A stretch of DNA of 35,782 nt. It comes from an uncultured Clostridia bacterium. GTDB taxonomy: Bacteria > Bacillota > Dehalobacteriia > UBA4068 > CALXSR01. A program made the translations under genes and the position numbers. Below, in pieces: positions 7,243 through 16,083 of the stretch. Within the stretch, counting starts at the first letter, position 1. Each line of letters begins with the position of its first letter. The notes under the pieces were generated by a model. That model worked only from the letters and a program-made list of their open reading frames with translations, ran no database searches and was not told the origin of the DNA. Where the stretch lies: positions 1-35,782 of the forward strand of contig CALXSR010000016.1 of assembly GCA_944391215.1 (NCBI GenBank), given 5' to 3'.

Positions 7243-10200
7243 TTAATATAACCCAAATAATATTTTAGCAAATTCCGCCCGGGTAATATTAGCGCGCGGC
7301 TGTACGCTGCCATCCTCATAACCGCCAACAATCCCCAAGGAAGTTAACAAATCCACGTAATCTTTGGCCCAAGGTTGTATGGTATCCTTATCCGTGAAAT
7401 CTTTGGCATGCACTGCATATCCTTTTGGGAAAGTGCGGCCAATAACAGTCATTACTTCCGCCCGCGTAATCGAATCATTCGGCAAAAAGGCCACGGTACC
7501 GTCCACCATAGCGCTACCCATCATAATCCCGGCATCATATACCGCCTGTACGGAATCAAAAGCATAGGTCGGAATACTGTCTTTATCCGTAAAAGGCAAT
7601 TCCGTACTATTTTCCGTATTCAACTGTAAATAACGTGTCATAATAACGGCAAATTCCGCTTTGGTTAAATTACGACCTGGATAATATTGCAAAACTCCCT
7701 GTGCATCTTCTTCCCCTTTTACCAAATTATGCGCGGCTACAAAATTCACATAATCATTGGCCCAATGTTCGGCGGTCATATCGGCAAATAATTGAGTAGC
7801 AGCGGCACCTTCCGCAGCATTTACTTTTATTTGTCTGCTTACGCGCGCTAAATTACCGGTCGCATCTTTTGCTTCTATGGTAATTTGGTGCAAGCCAGCG
7901 GTCAAGGCCGGCGTGGTAAAAGAAATATTACCGGTAGAGGCATTGGTGTGAAAAGAAATGCTAACGCCATCCACTTTTACAACAATTTGTTTTTCCGCAA
8001 CCGCATAACGGCCATTATCGTCCGTTACTGCGGCAACGATTTGCACCGTATCATTTTCCACGCTTGTTTCCGGCATACTCGTAAATACAATTTGCGGTGC
8101 AATGCGGTCAAAAGAAGTATCATTGGTTACCAATAATTGGTCTAAGAAGAAATAACCGGCGTCAATATCACCTTTTTCTATGGTAAAGCCGGTAAAGGTT
8201 TTTGCTCCTTCCGGTAAAGTTGCCGTTAAAACTTGATAAGAACGTTCCGTAATCGCCGGACTAAAAGCAATCTGGCTGATATTGCCGGAAGCATCCGTAA
8301 TATTCGCATATAAATTGGTATCCGACTGATCGCCATACACCATTACTGCCAGCAATTTTGCTTCTTCTCCTAAAGCGCGCGGGGAAAAATAAATTTGATC
8401 ACTTTCTGCGTTTTCCAAATGATATTCCCAGCGTAATGCTTTTTCCCCATAAGCAACAGGCTCGGTTGCCAAACTCAAATTGCTATTGGCACTAGCGGTA
8501 AAAGCTATTTCATTTTCAAAATCCGCCAAAATGCTGATATTACTGGTTTGCGGGGCGCCTAATCCCACATTTACCGGGATTTTCTTGGTGAAGCCGTTAT
8601 AGGAAACAATTAAACTACCGGATTGCAATTCATTACCGGCCGTAAAAACACCATTTTCATCAATAGAACCCACGTTGCCTTCTATCTGCCATTGCAAATT
8701 TTGCACCGTTACTGCAACGGCATTTCCTTTATACGTGGCTTCCGCCTTTAAATTTATTATTTCCCCAGGCGTTACTTCCAAAGAACTTAAGGCAACATTC
8801 GCCCCTTCTTTTTGAATGGACAAGCCGTCAATGGCAGAAATAATAGTAACATATTGGCTGCCGCCGGCACCTTCTGTAGAACTGGCGGATATTCTCACTT
8901 CTCCTGTTTTGTTACCGGCCGTAAAAACACCGTCAACAGCCGAACCCATTTCATTTTCTACCGTATAGGTGATAGCGCTTGGCACAGTTGTGGGATAGTA
9001 GCCACTATCGGTGGCTTTCACTGTAATTTTGGTGGAAGCGCCCGGCAATAAATAGCGATATTCCGGATACAAATGCAAATTGCTGGCATTGCCGGTTTTT
9101 GGCGCATTATTGATCAATAAAATATAATTTGCACAGGCCCGTAAAGAACCACCGGAAGGACGATTCACAACGGTAGGCAATTCATCACCCGGCATTTGTA
9201 CGGCAATCGCTGAAGAACCGCCGCCATCTAAATTAATGGCATTGACACAACCTAAATTTAACATTTCCTGCGCCAATTGTTCCGGGCTCATGCCCATGCT
9301 AAAACCGTTTTGCCGCCCATCCACTTCATAAAGGATCAAGGTACCGTCTGCCTTTACCCCAACCGCACTGCGCGGATGATTGCCAGTCGGGTTACCAGTT
9401 GTAACAATTTCACCATTGACAACTAAATTTTTACCGCCTACAGCAAACTGCACATCTTGCCAATTAGAATCGGTATTGGTTACAGTAAAGGTTAAAATAT
9501 CCCCAACTTGATATTCGGGCAAACGGCTAACAGGACCGGTGGCCGCCACAGTCAATACCATTTGATTATCGCCAATGGGAGTAGAAACGGCAGTTTCTTC
9601 CATACTTACCACCCGTAATTTTACCCCAGCCCCGTTTACCGTAACAGGGGTATCGTCTAAGCGTTCCAGCACAATATTTTTTCCTGCCGTTTTAATCCTG
9701 GTTTCACGGCTAAAATTGCGGTCCAGTAAACAAATCACACTTTCGGAACGTGCTTTATTAAAATTATCGATGGTCACTTCGCCGGTTGGCCCGGATAATA
9801 TCATCGCCGTACTTGGCTTACCGATCACAGCACTGCCATCCGCTTTAAAACCCACTGCATATTGACCGACATTCGAAGAAATAAAAGTACCATTTTGAAT
9901 CACCATACCAATTGGAATCCCGGTTGCGGTATCAAAAAAGTCAGCATTGATGGCGGCAATCACTTCTTTCCCTTGCGCTTGTACAAAATCAATAACCGTG
10001 GAAATGGTGGAAGTGCCATACAAACCACTACCATAGGCAATGATGGGCATAACATTGGAATTGGGTTGATAGGTAATATAATTAACCTTTTGCAACCCAT
10101 TGGCGTTTTCCCCATCAATATCATAATAAGCAGCTCCTTGCCCAATAGAATAAACCGCCTGAAAAGCGGAAGTTAAGGCAAATGCCGGGCTGGCGCTTAA

Positions 10201-10254
10201 AGCAATCACCAGTATAGTGGCCAATATCGATTTAAGCAAATGGCGTTTTTTCAT
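7243..10254 (-). CDS. SLH-anchored phosphodiester glycosidase (NAGPA/DUF2233) family protein
   Basis: A 1003-aa exported protein. The start at 10254 gives a clean signal peptide (MKKRHLLKSILATILVIALS, cleavage after AFA); an in-frame start at 10353 lies in a non-signal sequence before it. Residues about 90-390 form a phosphodiester glycosidase-type domain, with NADFFD, RSAVGVKADGTLILYEVDGR and NAINLDGGGSSAIAV, related to the enzyme that uncovers mannose-6-phosphate and to bacterial wall or exopolysaccharide proteins. Two Big-like beta domains follow (about 395-580), then a carbohydrate-module-like region and a bacterial Ig-like domain (about 730-815). Three C-terminal SLH motifs (about 825-1003; MTAEHWANDYVNFVAAHNLV, RAEVMTVIGRTF, RAEFAKILFGLY) attach it to the wall. 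The substrate could be a phosphate-linked surface glycan; this is inference. It lies inside the spoIIID element. Confidence 0.82.
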   Translation of the reverse strand: MKKRHLLKSILATILVIALSASPAFALTSAFQAVYSIGQGAAYYDIDGENANGLQKVNYITYQPNSNVMPIIAYGSGLYGTSTISTVIDFVQAQGKEVIAAINADFFDTATGIPIGMVIQNGTFISSNVGQYAVGFKADGSAVIGKPSTAMILSGPTGEVTIDNFNKARSESVICLLDRNFSRETRIKTAGKNIVLERLDDTPVTVNGAGVKLRVVSMEETAVSTPIGDNQMVLTVAATGPVSRLPEYQVGDILTFTVTNTDSNWQDVQFAVGGKNLVVNGEIVTTGNPTGNHPRSAVGVKADGTLILYEVDGRQNGFSMGMSPEQLAQEMLNLGCVNAINLDGGGSSAIAVQMPGDELPTVVNRPSGGSLRACANYILLINNAPKTGNASNLHLYPEYRYLLPGASTKITVKATDSGYYPTTVPSAITYTVENEMGSAVDGVFTAGNKTGEVRISASSTEGAGGSQYVTIISAIDGLSIQKEGANVALSSLEVTPGEIINLKAEATYKGNAVAVTVQNLQWQIEGNVGSIDENGVFTAGNELQSGSLIVSYNGFTKKIPVNVGLGAPQTSNISILADFENEIAFTASANSNLSLATEPVAYGEKALRWEYHLENAESDQIYFSPRALGEEAKLLAVMVYGDQSDTNLYANITDASGNISQIAFSPAITERSYQVLTATLPEGAKTFTGFTIEKGDIDAGYFFLDQLLVTNDTSFDRIAPQIVFTSMPETSVENDTVQIVAAVTDDNGRYAVAEKQIVVKVDGVSISFHTNASTGNISFTTPALTAGLHQITIEAKDATGNLARVSRQIKVNAAEGAAATQLFADMTAEHWANDYVNFVAAHNLVKGEEDAQGVLQYYPGRNLTKAEFAVIMTRYLQLNTENSTELPFTDKDSIPTYAFDSVQAVYDAGIMMGSAMVDGTVAFLPNDSITRAEVMTVIGRTFPKGYAVHAKDFTDKDTIQPWAKDYVDLLTSLGIVGGYEDGSVQPRANITRAEFAKILFGLY

Positions 10255-10339
10255 AAAATACTTCAACCTCTCGTTTCTATTTCCCCTATTTTTACTAGAA
10301 TAACAAAAAAATGGTCGGAATCCTAAGGCAATATTTAAC

Positions 10340-10365
10340 AAAAAGGCTGCCATAAAGCGGCAGCC
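10340..10365 (-). terminator. Rho-independent terminator after the recombinase gene
   Basis: Stem GGCTGCC/GGCAGCC (10345-10351 with 10359-10365) is followed on the minus strand by TTTTT. It isolates the recombinase transcript from the downstream SLH gene. Confidence 0.75.
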
Positions 10366-10479
10366 GGCAGATTCCTATTTTTAATTCATTTTGCCAGATG
10401 TGTTCACAGCTTTATTGTTTATTATACCGTATTTCACCGTTTCTGTCATCTAAACAAAAGCATATTTTCCACGCGATTT

Positions 10480-11994
10480 TTAATTTTCACAAAAACTTCT
10501 TAAAACCACTTTGACCTCTTGCTCCTCACTAATTTCTATTCGATCCAGCACTTTTTTCCAAAAGGTATTGTTCAAAATTTCCATTCGAAAAAGCTGTTCT
10601 TTTTTACTGCAATACTTTTCCTTAAAGATATTGTTATTTTTTCCTTGCGCTTTTATCTGGTCATTTTCTGTGCTTACTTTTTGCCAAAAAGCAATTTTTT
10701 TCTCTAAGGGCCGCATACGATATTGTAATTCTTCCAAACAAATAATATCCGCTTCAAACAGCTGCAGCTGCTTTTCCTTTTTTTTCTGCAAGGCCGCCAA
10801 TTCTTGTTGCTCTTTTGGTCTAGACAATTTCGCAACACTTCCTTGACTTAATTGCATGAATTCTTGCTGCACTTTTTGTAATAAAACCGCCTCCTGTGGA
10901 AAAAAATGCCAACAATATTCTGTTAAAGCCGCAAACAAATCCTCTTCCGCTAAAAAAGTTTTGTTTGCACAATAATCTACCCCATATTGATTGCGCCCGT
11001 TACAGGCCCAACGGACATAATAGCCTTCTTTTTTCTTTTTCTGAATACGACGGAAAGTGCTACCACAATGCGCGCAATATAATAAATTACTAAAAAGATA
11101 ACGATTCGAGTTTCTTTGTTTTAATTGCTGCATTTGCTGCGCCTTTTGGTATAACTTTTCCTGCACAGCCCAAAAAACTTCCGGCTGAACAATAGCCAAC
11201 TCTTCTTTATGCACAATCTGCCAATCCGTCGTATCCGCTTTTTCTCGATGCCCCGTTAAATAATCATCCACATATTCTTTGCCATTGATGACGTCTCCAA
11301 TATAAAGACGATTCCGTAAAATGCGCGAAATGGCGTTTTGGCTAAAGGAACAATCTTTTTTGCTACGATACCCGGCTGCATTTAAGTTTTCGGCAATTTG
11401 CCGCATGCTCAAATCACGATAACCATAATCATGGAAAATCGTTCTTACCACTTGCGCTTCTATGGCATTCACACGCAAACAAAAATACTCCCCCGGTATT
11501 TTATCATAACCATAAACCAAATTGGGCACTTTGCCATTGGCTGCATTTTTCTTTTTACCAAATTTTACCCTTTTGGATAAATTCGCGCTTTCTTCCTGGG
11601 CAACGGCGGCTAAAATGGTTAAAGTCAGTTCTCCATCATTCAAAGACATATTGGCGGTAAGAAACTGACAATCAATATGTAAAGCTTTTAGCCGACGAAT
11701 GCTTTGCAAAAAATCCACCACATTTCTGGCCAAACGGGAAATATCTTTTACAAAAACCCGTTCAAAAAGGCCTTTTTCTGCATCCGCCATCATTTGCTGA
11801 AAGGCCCAACGATTTTTTAATTTGGTTCCACTAATCCCCTCATCGGCATACAATTTCACCAATTCAAAGTTATTTTTTTGTGCATAGTCATAAAAAAATT
11901 CTTTTTGCGCTTTTAAACTCAGCAACTGATCATCCTTATCGGTAGAAACCCGGCAATAAGCAGCTACTTTCGTTTTAGGCGCCGAAATAGTCAC
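10480..11994 (-). CDS. Large serine recombinase, SpoIVCA-like
   Basis: A 504-aa site-specific recombinase that cuts and rejoins DNA through a covalent serine link. The N-terminal resolvase domain (about 10-150) has YCRVSTDKDDQLLSL with the catalytic Ser, GISGTKLKNR, FVKDISRLARNVVD and the helix AAVAQEESANLSKRVKFG. The recombinase DNA-binding domain follows (about 165-270; LSMRQIAENLNAAGYRSKK and ISRILRNRLYIGDV). A zinc ribbon (about 303-350) has CAHC and later Cys residues in RWACNGRNQYGVDYC. A Gln/Lys-rich coiled coil with a short tail completes it, all typical of the family. The GTG start at 11994 has GAGGTGA upstream and overlaps the preceding ORF by 20 bp. It lies about 4.6 kb inside the left boundary and is the obvious enzyme for the att junctions. 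Sporulation-specific expression cannot be seen. Confidence 0.92.
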   Translation of the reverse strand: MTISAPKTKVAAYCRVSTDKDDQLLSLKAQKEFFYDYAQKNNFELVKLYADEGISGTKLKNRWAFQQMMADAEKGLFERVFVKDISRLARNVVDFLQSIRRLKALHIDCQFLTANMSLNDGELTLTILAAVAQEESANLSKRVKFGKKKNAANGKVPNLVYGYDKIPGEYFCLRVNAIEAQVVRTIFHDYGYRDLSMRQIAENLNAAGYRSKKDCSFSQNAISRILRNRLYIGDVINGKEYVDDYLTGHREKADTTDWQIVHKEELAIVQPEVFWAVQEKLYQKAQQMQQLKQRNSNRYLFSNLLYCAHCGSTFRRIQKKKKEGYYVRWACNGRNQYGVDYCANKTFLAEEDLFAALTEYCWHFFPQEAVLLQKVQQEFMQLSQGSVAKLSRPKEQQELAALQKKKEKQLQLFEADIICLEELQYRMRPLEKKIAFWQKVSTENDQIKAQGKNNNIFKEKYCSKKEQLFRMEILNNTFWKKVLDRIEISEEQEVKVVLRSFCEN

Positions 11995-12139
11995 CAGAAA
12001 TCACCTCTTTTGCGGAAAAATAGGCATTTGGCAAAAGATTTTCTTCTTGTAAATATTCATATAAGGCCTGCGCCAATAGTTTTGGCAGGACAGAAACCAT
12101 TTTTTCTTTCGTGTTAGGATTTTCAAAAACCAGTTTCAT
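11975..12139 (-). CDS. 54-aa hypothetical protein overlapping the recombinase gene
   Basis: A small acidic-to-neutral protein with a predicted central helix (VSVLPKLLAQALYEYLQEEN) and no family I recognise. I chose the ATG at 12139, with AAAGGGG eight bases upstream, over an upstream TTG at 12163 that lacks a ribosome site. Its end overlaps the recombinase start by 20 bp, so the two are probably translationally coupled. Small genes beside serine integrases sometimes encode recombination directionality factors, which makes this a candidate; nothing in the protein itself proves it. The upstream region has no convincing sigma-E or sigma-K promoter by eye. Confidence 0.55.
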   Translation of the reverse strand: MKLVFENPNTKEKMVSVLPKLLAQALYEYLQEENLLPNAYFSAKEVISGDYFGA

Positions 12140-12219
12140 TGTATCCGCCCCTTTCCCTAACAAGATATGCGGACAAGTCCTTTCTTAACACAAAAAAAAT
12201 ACGCGCCAGGTTCTTTTTG

Positions 12220-12228
12220 TGATATAAT
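12220..12228 (+). promoter_or_regulatory. Extended -10 promoter for the lipoprotein gene
   Basis: TGATATAAT, an extended -10 with perfect TATAAT at 12223-12228. No good -35 is present at 17-bp spacing. It lies about 50 bases before the start and diverges from the recombinase unit. Confidence 0.5.
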
Positions 12229-12279
12229 GCGGCTATCAACTATTTTATACTTATTATAATCTTTGGAGGAGGTAAAAAA

Positions 12280-13728
12280 ATGAAAAAGAAAATAACTCTG
12301 TTATTATTGGCGCTATGTTTATCTTTTATGGCTTTAGCCGGTTGTAGTGCAGAAGGAAATGAATATTTAAAACTCAGTAAAGAAATAGGCAGCTTGCCCC
12401 AATACACCTACGAAGGCAGCTTAGATATGGGATTTAATTTCCCGGAAAGCATGCTGCAAGATATCGATGAAGAAGGAAAAGCAGCCTTAGAAGCAATTCG
12501 TAATATCCATGCCACTTATACCGGGTATTATGAATTGGAAAAAGGTTCCATTTATATGGACATGGAATATACCCTGCCCAATGCCCAAGTTGTTCCTTTA
12601 CGCATCCACATGCAAGGAAAACAAATTTTATTAAACGCCCAAGATTTGCTAACCTTTATGACTACTTTTGGAGCGAGCGAAGAAGAAATTGCCGCCACTG
12701 CCGAACTATTACAAGATGTGCAATGGCTAGATTTAGACTCCATTACCTCCATTTACGGCGACTTGGATATTTTAAACAGCATTAATTATGTACAATTAAA
12801 TAATTCTATGTATGCCTTTATAGAACAGCTAAATGCCAGCTCCTATAAAGACTATCAACCAACCGTTTTCAGCAAAAAAGATCAAGGCTATGAAATGAAA
12901 TTGGATGATGAAAATATGATTCCTGTTCTCAATGAATTTGTTACTTACACCATCAATCATTTAAAACCCATTGGGGAAGATTTTAAAAATTATATCGCTA
13001 CATTAGACGATTCCGTATTCGCTCTTATGAACATTGAAAAAGAAGATATGTTGGCAGCCATTGATCAATTAGCAGAAACCAACAATGCCATTACTTTAGA
13101 AGATTTAAAGGAATTGCAAGCCACATTTGATGAAATTGCCAAGGAACTGCCCACCTATTTAGATGGCACTGAAATTTCCAGTTATGTAGCCAAAACAGGT
13201 GAAAAAACCTATGAAAACAACGCTTATATGATATTGACCATTCATGACCCAGATAATAGCGCCGAGTATTTACAAATGACCATGGATATCAAAATGAACC
13301 TTGATGCAAGCCAAGAAAACACTTTTGCTTTCCCAACCGAGGGCATCCAATCAGTTACCCAATTAACAAATAACAAATTGCCGGATCATATTTTCTGTTA
13401 TTGGACCTGGCAAGATAATACCGTTTTCTGTAACAAAACTTATGTGGCCAGTATTTTAAACAATAGCCGTTTTGATACGATGGCTATAAATGCCATAGAC
13501 GGATATAATTATTTACCCATGCGTCAATTGGCGGAATTATTTGGCGAACAAGTAGAATGGGATCAAACGGCCCAAAAAGCTTATGTTGTGCGGGACGGTG
13601 TAAAAACGGAAATGGTTGGTTTTGTAGAAAACGGTGTAACCTATGTGAAACTGCGTGAATTTGAAAAATTAGGTTTTACTGTAAATTATGACCCAGCCAA
13701 CGGCGGCAGCGTAACCATTACAAAATAA
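12280..13728 (+). CDS. Lipoprotein with C-terminal stalk (copper amine oxidase-like) domain
   Basis: A 482-aa lipoprotein. The signal peptide ends in the lipobox LAGC (Cys22), giving a membrane-anchored surface protein. Residues about 30-370 are acidic and alpha/beta with no motif I recognise; the pattern resembles Firmicutes lipoproteins of unknown function with a LppX/LolA-like beta fold, but I would not assign one. The last 100 residues hold stalk-type repeats (DGYNYLPMRQLAELFGEQVE and GVTYVKLREFEKLGFTVNYD), shared with the stalk protein in the mbl operon. GGAGGAGGT is directly upstream of the ATG. It is the only clear plus-strand gene in the element and stands alone between the divergent recombinase pair and the convergent transporter operon. 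Confidence 0.75.
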   Translation: MKKKITLLLLALCLSFMALAGCSAEGNEYLKLSKEIGSLPQYTYEGSLDMGFNFPESMLQDIDEEGKAALEAIRNIHATYTGYYELEKGSIYMDMEYTLPNAQVVPLRIHMQGKQILLNAQDLLTFMTTFGASEEEIAATAELLQDVQWLDLDSITSIYGDLDILNSINYVQLNNSMYAFIEQLNASSYKDYQPTVFSKKDQGYEMKLDDENMIPVLNEFVTYTINHLKPIGEDFKNYIATLDDSVFALMNIEKEDMLAAIDQLAETNNAITLEDLKELQATFDEIAKELPTYLDGTEISSYVAKTGEKTYENNAYMILTIHDPDNSAEYLQMTMDIKMNLDASQENTFAFPTEGIQSVTQLTNNKLPDHIFCYWTWQDNTVFCNKTYVASILNNSRFDTMAINAIDGYNYLPMRQLAELFGEQVEWDQTAQKAYVVRDGVKTEMVGFVENGVTYVKLREFEKLGFTVNYDPANGGSVTITK

Positions 13729-13740
13729 AAACAAGCATAC

Positions 13741-13770
13741 AAAAAGGACGGTATCACTACCGTCCTTTTT
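13741..13770. terminator. Bidirectional terminator between lipoprotein and transporter genes
   Basis: A 13-bp stem AAAAAGGACGGTA/TACCGTCCTTTTT around a TCAC loop, with T runs on both strands, placed between two convergent units. Confidence 0.9.
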
Positions 13771-13776
13771 ATTTTT

Positions 13777-14367
13777 TTATTGCGCCGCAATTTGTAAAGG
13801 AGGACCGGTTACCGCAACCAAAAAATCGCTGTATTTTTTGGCGATTTGGCTATCGTGGGTAACCAAAATAACCGGCTTTTTACAAGCAACTTCTAATTTT
13901 ATTTGCGCCATAATATGGGAGGCTAAACTTTCTTCTAAACCGGTAAAAGGTTCATCCAATAACAGCAAATCACTGTCGGCAGCCCAAGCGCGGGCAATAG
14001 CCAATCGTCTTTTCATGCCTCCGGAAAAATCCGTAGGCTTTTGCTGGGCAAATTCTGCTAGACCCACTTTTTGCAAATAAAGCATTGTTTCTTGTTCATT
14101 TACCAAAGCAATGTTTTGCCAAGCCGTTAATTGGGGCAATAAGCGGTCTTCTTGAAAAACCATAGCACACTTTTTTTGCTCCAAGCCTAAAATTTGGCCG
14201 GATTGCAGTTTTAATAAACCGTTTAAAGTATGCAATAAAGTGGTTTTTCCACAACCGGAAGGACCAAAAAAGCAAATAACCCCTTTTTCCGGTAAGGTAT
14301 AAGAAAACTGATGTAATATCTTTTTATTACCAAAAGAAAGTTCGGCCTTTTGCCACGCGATACTCAT
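13777..14367 (-). CDS. ABC transporter ATPase, SsuB/TauB-like
   Basis: A 196-aa nucleotide-binding subunit that powers import through the permease encoded upstream. It has Walker A GPSGCGKTTLL (about residues 35-45), a Q-loop MVFQEDRLLPQLTAW, signature DFSGGMKRRLAIARAW, Walker B LLLLDEPFTGL and the switch VILVTHD. It is short for the family (usually about 240-260 aa), because of trimmed loops and a short C-terminus; all catalytic motifs are present. The start at 14367 is chosen because its ATG overlaps the permease stop (ATGA). It is the last gene of the Crp-regulator/binding protein/permease/ATPase run. Family members import sulfonates, nitrate, taurine or thiamine precursors; the substrate here is unknown. 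Confidence 0.88.
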   Translation of the reverse strand: MSIAWQKAELSFGNKKILHQFSYTLPEKGVICFFGPSGCGKTTLLHTLNGLLKLQSGQILGLEQKKCAMVFQEDRLLPQLTAWQNIALVNEQETMLYLQKVGLAEFAQQKPTDFSGGMKRRLAIARAWAADSDLLLLDEPFTGLEESLASHIMAQIKLEVACKKPVILVTHDSQIAKKYSDFLVAVTGPPLQIAAQ

Positions 14368-15125
14368 AAAGGCGCCACCTTTCCGAAACGGCGCAAAGCC
14401 AACTTTATTATTTTTTCCAGGAAAAGACTTAAACAAATCACCACAGCCGTCCAAACAAAAAGATCAGGGGTTTCCAAATAAACTTTCGCATCATGGAGCT
14501 TGCCGCCAATCGCCAAAACGGGAACAGCCAAAACTTCCGCAGCAATACCGGACTTCCAGGCCAACCCAAGCGATGTGATACAAGCAGAAAAGAAAAAAGG
14601 CAAAGCGGCCGGTACGTAAATATGCCGCATGATTTGACCGCGCCCAAATCGGAATACCTGCGCCATTTCCAGCAACTGCCGATCCACTGCCGCAATGCCA
14701 GCTACCATATTCTGCCAAACAATGGGCATCACCATCAACCACACAATAAAAACAGGAACGGCTGCCGAAGAAAACCATACCAGCGTTAGCAAAATAAAGG
14801 AAACAACCGGCGTGGCTCGGATCGCCCGAATCAAAGGAGATAGCAGCACCTCACATAACAGAAAACAATGCGTTAATATGGCCAGACCCAAACCGCTTAA
14901 AACGCCAAGAAAAAAACCCAGCATAATACGGAATAAAGAAGCAAGGGTAATATGCCAAAAGGCACTTTGTCCCACCAGGTGCATAAAACGTGCCCCTACA
15001 AGAGCGGGAGAGGGCAAAAGTAACTCTTGTCCTACTTGATTGGCCGCCCAACCCCAAATTGCCAGATAAAAAAACGCTGGCAACAAAAACTTTACCCATT
15101 TATGGTTGATAATAAAAGTCCGCAT
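14364..15125 (-). CDS. ABC transporter permease, SsuC/TauC-like
   Basis: A 253-aa inner-membrane permease with about six hydrophobic segments. The cytoplasmic loop that contacts the ATPase is visible as AVDRQLLEMAQVFRFGRGQ, followed by IYVPAALPFFFSACITSLGLAWKSGIAAEVL, typical of the SsuC/TauC group. The ATG at 15125 has GGAGGGG nine bases upstream and lies inside the end of the binding-protein gene (26-bp overlap), so coupled translation is likely. It overlaps the ATPase gene by four bases. Confidence 0.88.
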   Translation of the reverse strand: MRTFIINHKWVKFLLPAFFYLAIWGWAANQVGQELLLPSPALVGARFMHLVGQSAFWHITLASLFRIMLGFFLGVLSGLGLAILTHCFLLCEVLLSPLIRAIRATPVVSFILLTLVWFSSAAVPVFIVWLMVMPIVWQNMVAGIAAVDRQLLEMAQVFRFGRGQIMRHIYVPAALPFFFSACITSLGLAWKSGIAAEVLAVPVLAIGGKLHDAKVYLETPDLFVWTAVVICLSLFLEKIIKLALRRFGKVAPL

Positions 15126-16083
15126 CCGGCATCGCCCCTCCAATAGATTGCGGGTTCGCTTCGTTTAGTATGGCAAAATAACTTTCTGCAGCTTTTTGCA
15201 TATTTTTGCCGGTAACAAAAACCAAATTGCAATTAGGAATCGCAGCTTTCGCTACTTCTTCACTGGGAATCATACCCAACTGGGCGCATATTTTAGCGGT
15301 ATCATCCACATTCTTTTGGGCATAAGCAATCGATTTTTTGGCTTCCTCTAAAAACAAATCTAATTGCTCTTTATGATCGGCGGCAAATTGTTTGCTAACA
15401 ATAAAACAACCCATTACCAAATCCTGATCATTTACTTTTTTCCATTCCTTGGTTAAATCCAAAACAATTTTCAAATCTGCATTTTTTTGCAGCACTGCGG
15501 TTACATTCGGCTCTGGTAACATCGCAATATCCACTTTCCCAGCCGCCGCCAAAGCGGCCAATTCCGCATGTTCCGTATAGTACTGTATTGTCACATCAAT
15601 ACCGGGCTGTAAGCCATTTTTGACTAATAAATCATTTAAAATATATTCCGGATTAGCACCTTGCCCAGTAGCCCCAATGGTTTTCCCTTTTAAATCGGCC
15701 ATACTGGTAATGGTATCATCTTTTGCTAAAAGGTACAAAGTACCATAGGTGTTAATGGCAATCATTTGTACCTTTCCTGCCGTTTTTTGATAAAGCGTGG
15801 CCGCCAAATTGGTAGGAACAGCCGCAATATCAATGCTGCCATTGGCCACATTGCTAACAATTTCATCCGGCGCGCCAGCTAAAGTGAATTGATAAAAACT
15901 CTTTTCTTTGGCCTGTTCCGTTTGCATCAAATGCGCCAAACCCACTCCTGTCGGTCCTTTTAAAGCTGCTACATGCATGGTTACCATATCTTCTTCTGCT
16001 AATTTTTTCTGTCCGCATCCGACAAAAAGAACTGTACTCATCATAACCAAAGCCAAAAACAAAAGAATTCCTTTTTTCTTCAT
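15100..16083 (-). CDS. ABC transporter substrate-binding lipoprotein, NMT1/SsuA-like
   Basis: A 327-aa lipoprotein that delivers a small ligand to the permease. The signal peptide ends in VGCGQ (Cys23). The two-lobed binding fold of the NMT1/THI5-SsuA group is suggested by HVAALKGPTGVGLAHL, NGSIDIAAVPTNLAATLY, ADLKGKTIGATGQGANPEYI and AAGKVDIAMLPEPNVTAVL. The repeated GPTG/GQGANP stretches probably contact the ligand. It begins immediately after the Crp-family gene stop. Related proteins bind sulfonates, nitrate or pyrimidine precursors; no feature decides the ligand here. Confidence 0.85.
   Translation of the reverse strand: MKKKGILLFLALVMMSTVLFVGCGQKKLAEEDMVTMHVAALKGPTGVGLAHLMQTEQAKEKSFYQFTLAGAPDEIVSNVANGSIDIAAVPTNLAATLYQKTAGKVQMIAINTYGTLYLLAKDDTITSMADLKGKTIGATGQGANPEYILNDLLVKNGLQPGIDVTIQYYTEHAELAALAAAGKVDIAMLPEPNVTAVLQKNADLKIVLDLTKEWKKVNDQDLVMGCFIVSKQFAADHKEQLDLFLEEAKKSIAYAQKNVDDTAKICAQLGMIPSEEVAKAAIPNCNLVFVTGKNMQKAAESYFAILNEANPQSIGGAMPDADFYYQP

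Noticed and set aside
12137..12146. GATACAAT resembling a sigma-E -10 before the 54-aa ORF
   Set aside because: It overlaps the start codon, so transcription would begin after the ribosome site, and the nearest -35-like ATA is too far upstream.
12171..12180. GGACAAGTCC upstream of the recombinase pair, partly matching the SpoIIID box (WWRRACARNY)
   Set aside because: It matches 8 of 10 positions on one strand, but the motif is short and degenerate and the two A/T positions fail. SpoIIID is not available before excision, so the role would also be circular.
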